A DNA stretch of 38,624 nt, taken from positions 1 through 38,624 of the forward strand of contig JAEXGM010000040.1 of NCBI GenBank assembly GCA_023450835.1. The letters run 5' to 3'. The notes under the pieces were generated by a model. It ran no database searches. It was not told the origin of the DNA and saw only the letters and a list, made by a program, of their open reading frames with translations. Of this stretch, positions 34,090 through 38,624 are shown piece by piece. This DNA is from Bacillota bacterium (GTDB lineage: Bacteria; Bacillota; Clostridia; Lachnospirales; Lachnospiraceae). Numbering within the stretch: the first letter of the stretch is position 1; every line of letters begins with the position of its first letter. Both the position numbers and the translations under genes were made by a program.

Positions 34090-35019
34090 CTACCATAAAC
34101 TGTTGCCTGAAAGTTTATCCGCCGCTTTGTTTACAGCCACAAGCATAACCAGGTTAATTAATGTATTGAAGAGACCAATTGCCGTCGAATAGGATACATC
34201 GTTATTAATCAGACCCACCTTATACACATAAGTTGAAATAATCTCAGATACCGTCAGGTTCAGGTTATTCTGCAGCAAATAGGCTTTTTCGAATCCGACG
34301 GAAAGAATACTTCCGCAGCTCATTATCAGCAAAATAGTTGCCGTAGGCAAGATGGAGGGAAAATCTATATGCCGTATCAACTGGAGCTTCGTTGCACCGT
34401 CACAGCGGCCTGCCTCATGGAGCTCCGGGCTGATACCGGACAATGCCGCAAAATAAATAACCGAACTCCACCCTGTGCTTTGCCAAATGCCGGTCCACAC
34501 ATATATGTGCCTCCAATACTCTTTCTTTGCCATAAAATTAACCGGGTCAAGGCCGAAGAACTGCATAATGCTATTTATAATTCCTACATAGGGTGATAAA
34601 AACAGAATAATCATACCGCACATAACAACCGTGGAAATAAAATTCGGTGCATAGGTAACCGTCTGAATTACTTTACGATATCTTTTATGCCTGAATGAAT
34701 TCAGCATCAATGCCAGGATAATCGGAATGGGAAAGGATACGATCAATCCGTAAAGGCTCAGAATCAAAGTGTTCCTGATTGTCGAATCAAAATAGGGAGA
34801 CTCAAAGAACCTCTTGAAGTAGTACAGCCCCACCCAGGGGCTGCCCCATATACCTGCTCTTCCGTTATACCTTCTGAAAGCAAGCTGAATACCATACATG
34901 GGCACATAGCTGAAGATAAATGTCAGTACAATCCCCGGGATACAAAACATCCAGAGGGACATATCTCTTTTTAGCACCCGTAATACGTGACCTTTCTTCT
35001 TTGTTGTTTTTGAATTCAT
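34090..35019 (-). CDS. Oligosaccharide ABC permease, LplB/YteP type
   Basis: The start is ATG 35019 behind GGAGGAGAG, giving 309 residues. An upstream ATG at 35070 has no ribosome site. It is a six-helix MalF-type permease with EAA-like loop GISPELHEAGRCDGATKLQL. The N-terminal SLWMFCIPGIVLTFIFSYVP and final NKAADKLSGNSLW are typical of LplB/YteP proteins. It is first in the operon, about 165 bp downstream of a consensus promoter. It partners the LplC-type protein and the large lipoprotein to import oligosaccharide. Confidence 0.93.
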   Translation of the reverse strand: MNSKTTKKKGHVLRVLKRDMSLWMFCIPGIVLTFIFSYVPMYGIQLAFRRYNGRAGIWGSPWVGLYYFKRFFESPYFDSTIRNTLILSLYGLIVSFPIPIILALMLNSFRHKRYRKVIQTVTYAPNFISTVVMCGMIILFLSPYVGIINSIMQFFGLDPVNFMAKKEYWRHIYVWTGIWQSTGWSSVIYFAALSGISPELHEAGRCDGATKLQLIRHIDFPSILPTATILLIMSCGSILSVGFEKAYLLQNNLNLTVSEIISTYVYKVGLINNDVSYSTAIGLFNTLINLVMLVAVNKAADKLSGNSLW

Positions 35020-35190
35020 GTTTCTCTCCTCCACGATTCTTCCTATTGATGTTTTAACTGTTTTTATCATTTATGTTTTGAACATTATTAACATGTTTAT
35101 TCCTGTTTTCCAGAATTATGTTCATTATTTGTCCATTATTCCTAAATATGTTCTTGATTTATAATATATATCCGTCTTTTTGATGGTTTA

Positions 35191-35219
35191 ATATTAACAT
35201 TCGTTCAAATTAATGTCAA
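35191..35219 (-). promoter_or_regulatory. Promoter of the fucosidase / importer operon
   Basis: The minus strand has -35 TTGACA (35219-35214), 17 bp, and -10 TAATAT (35196-35191). The spacer contains TGAACGAAT (35207-35199), a 9-mer repeated at the divergent CBM9-like gene promoter, which makes it a candidate operator within the promoter. Confidence 0.75.
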
Positions 35220-35467
35220 TATGTTTTGTTAAAATGTTCTCTTTTTATAACATTTTACAATTTAGCATTACAAATATAGTATTTTTGTTAATTTTTTAGT
35301 TACAAATCAACAAAGCCCGGAAGTAACAGGCCCCTTCACTTGAAAATATACTATCTCCAGAATAGAAATCTCAGCCCATTATCCTGTGTTTTCTTCTATT
35401 TTTAAGCTTTTTTGTCTTGTTATGTTCAAATTTTGAAGGAATTTTGTTCAATAATGTTAACTTTTTA

Positions 35468-35511
35468 TTGTAAAAAGCTAAACATATGCTATAATCGGAT
35501 TATGAACGAAT
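35468..35511 (+). promoter_or_regulatory. Promoter of the CBM9-like gene with shared 9-mer
   Basis: The plus strand has -35 TTGTAA (35468-35473), 16 bp, and perfect -10 TATAAT (35490-35495). TGAACGAAT (35503-35511) covers the likely transcription start and is identical to the 9-mer inside the divergent importer promoter. Confidence 0.7.
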
Positions 35512-35544
35512 CACTGACAAATAACAGTCAGAAGGAGGTATTAT

Positions 35545-36603
35545 ATGAATCCTATAAGAATCCCCATTCCGGCAGTAGATTTCAATCCGCCGGTTTACCA
35601 TTGCCGCCGGTCCGCAAAGCCCTTTGTTTTAGACGGAAGACTTGACAAACCCTTTTGGGAAGACGCACCTTTTACCAGTGCTTTTTTAGACATCGAAGGA
35701 GAACACATGCCCAGGCCCCGCTTTCTTACACGGGCCAAAATGCTCTGGGATGATGAGAATTTATATATCGGGGCCCAGCTTGACGGCAGTGAAATCTGGG
35801 GCTTTATCAGCAAACGTGATGACATTATTTTTCAGGACAACGATTTTGAAATCTTTATCGATCCGGATTCCGACACTCAGCAGTATTATGAATTCGAAAT
35901 GAACGTCCTGAACACCGTATGGGATTTATTTCTGCCTGCAGCGTACCGGGATAACGGCAATGCCCTTAACTGTTACGATATCCACGGTTTGCGTACGGCC
36001 GTATCTGTTGACGGTACTGTCAACGAGCCCTCCGCTTCCAATCGGAGCTGGTCCGTGGAGGTAGTCCTCCCCTTCGCTTCTCTTACAGAATGCCTCCCCC
36101 GGAAACAGGCTCCCAGGGAAGGTGAATACTACCGGATAAATTTCTCCCGGGTCCAATGGAAATCCGATGTCAAGGACGGCAGATACCAAAAGCGGACGGA
36201 CCCTTCCACCGGACAAGTTCTTCCCGAAGATAACTGGGTATGGGCACCTACCGGAATTATCAATATCCATTATCCCGAATTATGGGCCTTCCTGTTCTTT
36301 ACCGGCACCGAAAAAGAGAACGTCTCCTACGGCATTCCGGAAGATGAATACTATAAATGGGAACTGCGGAAGCTTTATTATGCCCAGCAAATTTTTCTGG
36401 ACTTGAATGGGCATTACAGCAATCATTTAGAAGAGTTAACAGGTATCCTCAGGAAATACGCTCCCAATGATACCAACCGCACGGTAAAACCGCTGTCTTA
36501 CCAAATCGAGACTACCTCCCACACATTTGAAATATCCTGCCCGTCCGCTGATGAAAAAAAGAAGCTCCTGATTTACTCCAACGGAAAGACAGAAGTGAGA
36601 TAG
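35545..36603 (+). CDS. Cytoplasmic CBM9-like carbohydrate-binding protein
   Basis: The 352-residue protein has no signal peptide. Residues about 20-240 match the CBM9-like fold: FVLDGRLDKPFWEDAPFTSA, KMLWDDENLYIGAQLDGSEI, DNDFEIFIDPDSDTQQYYEF, NTVWDLFLP, VEVVLPFASL and YYRINFSRVQW. The remaining 110 residues (WVWAPTGIINIHYPELWAF and a helical tail) have no family I can name. Proteins of this kind occur in oligosaccharide loci of gut bacteria, some without secretion signals. Their job in the cytoplasm is not established. ATG 35545 follows AAGGAGG at six bases. It is divergent from the importer operon and shares a promoter 9-mer, so co-regulation is likely. It may bind an imported glycan or be an uncharacterised enzyme. 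Confidence 0.8.
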   Translation: MNPIRIPIPAVDFNPPVYHCRRSAKPFVLDGRLDKPFWEDAPFTSAFLDIEGEHMPRPRFLTRAKMLWDDENLYIGAQLDGSEIWGFISKRDDIIFQDNDFEIFIDPDSDTQQYYEFEMNVLNTVWDLFLPAAYRDNGNALNCYDIHGLRTAVSVDGTVNEPSASNRSWSVEVVLPFASLTECLPRKQAPREGEYYRINFSRVQWKSDVKDGRYQKRTDPSTGQVLPEDNWVWAPTGIINIHYPELWAFLFFTGTEKENVSYGIPEDEYYKWELRKLYYAQQIFLDLNGHYSNHLEELTGILRKYAPNDTNRTVKPLSYQIETTSHTFEISCPSADEKKKLLIYSNGKTEVR

Positions 36604-36651
36604 AATAAAAACCCCGCTCATATGTATGCAGGAATTACAACAATAACCAAA

Positions 36652-36703
36652 TGTTCATTTTGTTCATTTTGCGTTTGAAAATGTCTGTATGAACTGGTAT
36701 AAT
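36652..36703 (+). promoter_or_regulatory. Promoter of the second lacI-type gene with tandem 9-bp repeat
   Basis: The plus strand has -35 TTGAAA (36675-36680), 17 bp, and perfect -10 TATAAT (36698-36703). Immediately upstream are two abutting copies of TGTTCATTT (36652-36660 and 36661-36669). The leader to ATG 36875 is about 165 nt. Confidence 0.72.
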
Positions 36704-36874
36704 AATGAAAATAACCCGGGTAATCACCTGTTCCCGTTCGGTCTCTGCCGCAGAAATTGCATTTTGCCTTTTAGCGGAATATAATCTGCGGCGGAGGACC
36801 TCTATCCGTACAGCCAGCGATTTTCCTATGATTCAATTATATATGCGCACCACAGAGTGCAGATTGGTGTAACA

Positions 36875-37906
36875 ATGAAAAAGATCACTCTACAACAAAT
36901 TGCAGATTCCCTTGGTGCTTCCCGCACCACAGTCTGGAAGGTATTCAGCGGCCAGGAAGGTGTTTCCGAGGACCTCCGGAATAAAATTATTGCCAAAGCT
37001 CAGGAATTGAACTATAAGTTCCCCGAAAACTTCACTGCTGCTCAAGCTTCCCCCTCCGAGCCTCCTGTAAGTATTGCTGTTGCCGTATGCCGCCCGGAAA
37101 CCTCCATCTTTTGGATGACCATCATCCACCAGATTGCCAAAGAGCTTTCTCTTCACAATGTTAATCTGGTGTATACTTACCTGCCTTCCTCCGTCAGCGG
37201 AAATTATGTACTTCCCGCCTCTCTCACCAATGGCAGTACTCACGGGATTATTATTATGAATGTATATAACGAACAGCTGCTCCGCCTGCTGGCGGCCTCC
37301 CCTGTTCCCAAAGTATTTTTAGATACCTCTACTGCCGTTCCTTCCTCAGAACTGCACGGCGATTTGATTCTCACCGAAAACCGCAACAGTATTTCAGAGA
37401 TTACGGAGCATTTAATCAAAAAAGGCAGGAAATCCTTTGGTTTTATCGGTGATATTAACTATGCCATGTCAAATCATGAACGTTTTGAGGGTTTTTCCAG
37501 AACTCTGCTTCAGCACAGCCTGCCCTTTAACCCGGAGCTGAGCCTGACTCATCCCATAGGCATTGATACCTATAAAGAAGAAATCGGAGCTTTTCTTGAT
37601 ACCCTGCCGTCTATGCCGGATGCTTTTATCTGTGCCAATGACTATGTTGCCTGTATTTTAATGCAGCTGCTCTTAAAACGCGGAATCCGGATACCCGAGG
37701 ATATTGCCCTCTCCGGTTTTGACGCAAATACCGAAAATACTCTGGCAGAAAGCCTGACTACAGTACAGGTATTCAATCAGAACATCGGTTTTCGCCTGGC
37801 CCTGCAGATTCTTTACCGTATTAAATATCCTGATGTCCCCTACGAAGTCACCTATATCACCTCTAATGTTATCTTCCGCAGCTCTACCGGGGATTTAGAA
37901 GATTAG
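36875..37906 (+). CDS. LacI/GalR-family regulator of the fucosidase/GH130 locus
   Basis: ATG 36875 gives 343 residues starting MKKITLQQIADSL. A GTG at 36857 would add six residues but has no better ribosome site. The HTH (TLQQIADSLGASRTTVWKVF) is followed by a hinge region and an effector domain with NRNSISEITEHLIKKGRKSF, CANDYVACILMQLLL and IALSGFDANTENT. The length is normal for the family. It lies 271 bp downstream of the CBM9-like gene on the same strand, with its own promoter. It is the only regulator near the glycan operon, so control of that operon and of the CBM9-like gene is likely. The ligand is unknown. Confidence 0.92.
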   Translation: MKKITLQQIADSLGASRTTVWKVFSGQEGVSEDLRNKIIAKAQELNYKFPENFTAAQASPSEPPVSIAVAVCRPETSIFWMTIIHQIAKELSLHNVNLVYTYLPSSVSGNYVLPASLTNGSTHGIIIMNVYNEQLLRLLAASPVPKVFLDTSTAVPSSELHGDLILTENRNSISEITEHLIKKGRKSFGFIGDINYAMSNHERFEGFSRTLLQHSLPFNPELSLTHPIGIDTYKEEIGAFLDTLPSMPDAFICANDYVACILMQLLLKRGIRIPEDIALSGFDANTENTLAESLTTVQVFNQNIGFRLALQILYRIKYPDVPYEVTYITSNVIFRSSTGDLED

Positions 37907-37949
37907 CCGGAGATATTTATACAGGCATACCAGTTATATCGCAAAACAC

Positions 37950-37993
37950 AAAAAGCGAAGCTGTCGCATTTATTCTGCAACACTTCGCTTTTT
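37950..37993. terminator. Bidirectional terminator between lacI and cutC
   Basis: Perfect 11-bp arms AAAAAGCGAAG (37950-37960) and CTTCGCTTTTT (37983-37993), with A and T runs on both sides, lie between the convergent lacI-type and cutC genes. Confidence 0.85.
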
Positions 37994-38043
37994 CTCTCTT
38001 AAAGGACATCCTCTCCGCCCTGTCCAGTCCTTCGGCAACTTAT

Positions 38044-38624
38044 TCAGTTACGCAGACACTCCTCCAGTACACACCTTGCCTGCCGGACATTTTCTTCTCC
38101 GGTGCGGTATATTGTATATTCGCTAAGAGATGGCAGCCCCATATTCACTTCTTCCCTCCGGTAGCTCATGGCGCTGTCTAAAACTACTTTTCCTGACATG
38201 TGATAGGCTGTCACACCAGAAGAGGCATAAACCTTGGGTATTATGCCGGCATTTACACCGCCGCCCGCCTGGATGCAGATACGGCCGCGGCTTTTTTCCT
38301 TCAAAGATTTCAGAAGGGGGATTCCTTCCGTACATATATTTTTCTGGCCTGAGGTAAGGATTGTGTCAATTCCTAAACTTATAGCCTGTTCCATGGCCTC
38401 ATAAGGGTCTGCCGTCATATCAAACGCCCGGTGCAGTGTAACTGACATCCCTTCCGCCTCTTCCATAAGTCCATACATGGCTTCCAGATTCAAGGTACCT
38501 TCCGGCCCCAGAATACCAATTACAACTCCTTCAGCTCCCAACTCCCGGAACATCCTGACTTCTTCTTTTATGATTGAATATTCATAAGGGGTATAGCAGA
38601 AATCTCCAAACCGCGGACGAATCA
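38044..38624 (-). CDS. cutC: CutC family protein, partial (N-terminus beyond window)
   Basis: The minus-strand frame is open to the right window edge. Beyond the first internal ATG (38553) it reads IRPRFGDFCYTPYEYSIIKE, the conserved CutC beginning. It continues with GAEGVVIGILGPEGTLN, VTLHRAFDMTADPYEA, ILTSGQ and IQAGGGVNAG, all CutC barrel motifs. The start codon therefore lies a few codons outside the window. The family was named for copper homeostasis, but its biochemical role is not settled. It is convergent with the lacI-type gene and separated from it by a shared terminator, so it is probably not part of the glycan locus. Confidence 0.9.
   Translation of the reverse strand, partial: IRPRFGDFCYTPYEYSIIKEEVRMFRELGAEGVVIGILGPEGTLNLEAMYGLMEEAEGMSVTLHRAFDMTADPYEAMEQAISLGIDTILTSGQKNICTEGIPLLKSLKEKSRGRICIQAGGGVNAGIIPKVYASSGVTAYHMSGKVVLDSAMSYRREEVNMGLPSLSEYTIYRTGEENVRQARCVLEECLRN

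Larger units (their letters stand above)
35020..35544. other. Divergent control region between the importer operon and the CBM9-like gene
   Basis: This AT-rich gap of about 525 bp has no gene. It contains both divergent promoters, a 5' leader of about 165 nt for the importer operon and several copies of TGTTCA (35119, 35423, 35445, and variants). The block 35290-35400 is less AT-rich and shows nothing I can name. Confidence 0.7.

Noticed and set aside
36601..36874. Riboswitch in the long leader of the second lacI-type gene
   Set aside because: The leader of about 165 nt has some GC-rich patches but no conserved core of any riboswitch class I know and no terminator or sequestering hairpin.

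Overview
The window looks like chromosomal DNA of a low-to-medium-GC anaerobic Firmicute, most likely a Lachnospiraceae / Clostridium cluster XIVa carbohydrate degrader. The reasons are strong AGGAGG ribosome sites, TTGACA/TATAAT promoters, U-tract terminators, a SigV/RsiV pair, a c-di-GMP-I riboswitch, GH65 and GH130 phosphorylases, and two CUT1-type sugar importers encoded without their own ATPase. This placement is inference from gene style, not from a marker gene. Most genes lie on the minus strand.

Region 1 (1-7400) is a disaccharide phosphorolysis operon on the minus strand. In transcription order it holds a LacI-type regulator (own promoter, palindromic operator, own terminator), a sugar-binding lipoprotein, two permeases, a GH65 phosphorylase and a beta-phosphoglucomutase cut by the window edge. 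Together these import an alpha-glucoside, split it with phosphate to beta-glucose 1-phosphate, and convert that to glucose 6-phosphate.

Region 2 (7600-13700) concerns stress and signalling. It holds ahpC-ahpF with a 7-1-7 Fur/PerR-type palindrome at the ahpC promoter, a divergent sigV-rsiV-like sigma/anti-sigma pair, and a short chemoreceptor plus a small STAS/SEC14-like protein under a c-di-GMP-I riboswitch. Region 3 (13700-16600) is a GAF / ThDP-enzyme / short-chain dehydrogenase cassette of unknown substrate. Region 4 (16900-21100) is pstS-pstC-pstA-pstB with Pho-box-like repeats. Its PstS has no lipobox and ends in two Big_2 domains. A NUDIX hydrolase, a six-helix potassium channel and a HAD phosphatase follow.

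Region 5 (22860-37906) is the most interesting. A minus-strand operon encodes an Lpl-type oligosaccharide importer, two GH29 alpha-L-fucosidases (one broken by a single in-frame amber codon), an 838-residue cytoplasmic protein with a transglutaminase-fold domain resembling eukaryotic cytosolic PNGase, and a GH130 enzyme very like 4-O-beta-mannosyl-N-acetylglucosamine phosphorylases. A GH18 enzyme and a HAD phosphatase lie just downstream of the operon terminator. Divergently oriented are a cytoplasmic CBM9-like protein and a second LacI-type regulator. My reading is that this is an intracellular pathway for core-fucosylated N-glycan fragments or glycopeptides, in which the transglutaminase-fold protein is an unassigned candidate deglycosylase. 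The window ends in a partial cutC. I see no tRNA, rRNA, CRISPR array, insertion sequence or prophage gene.
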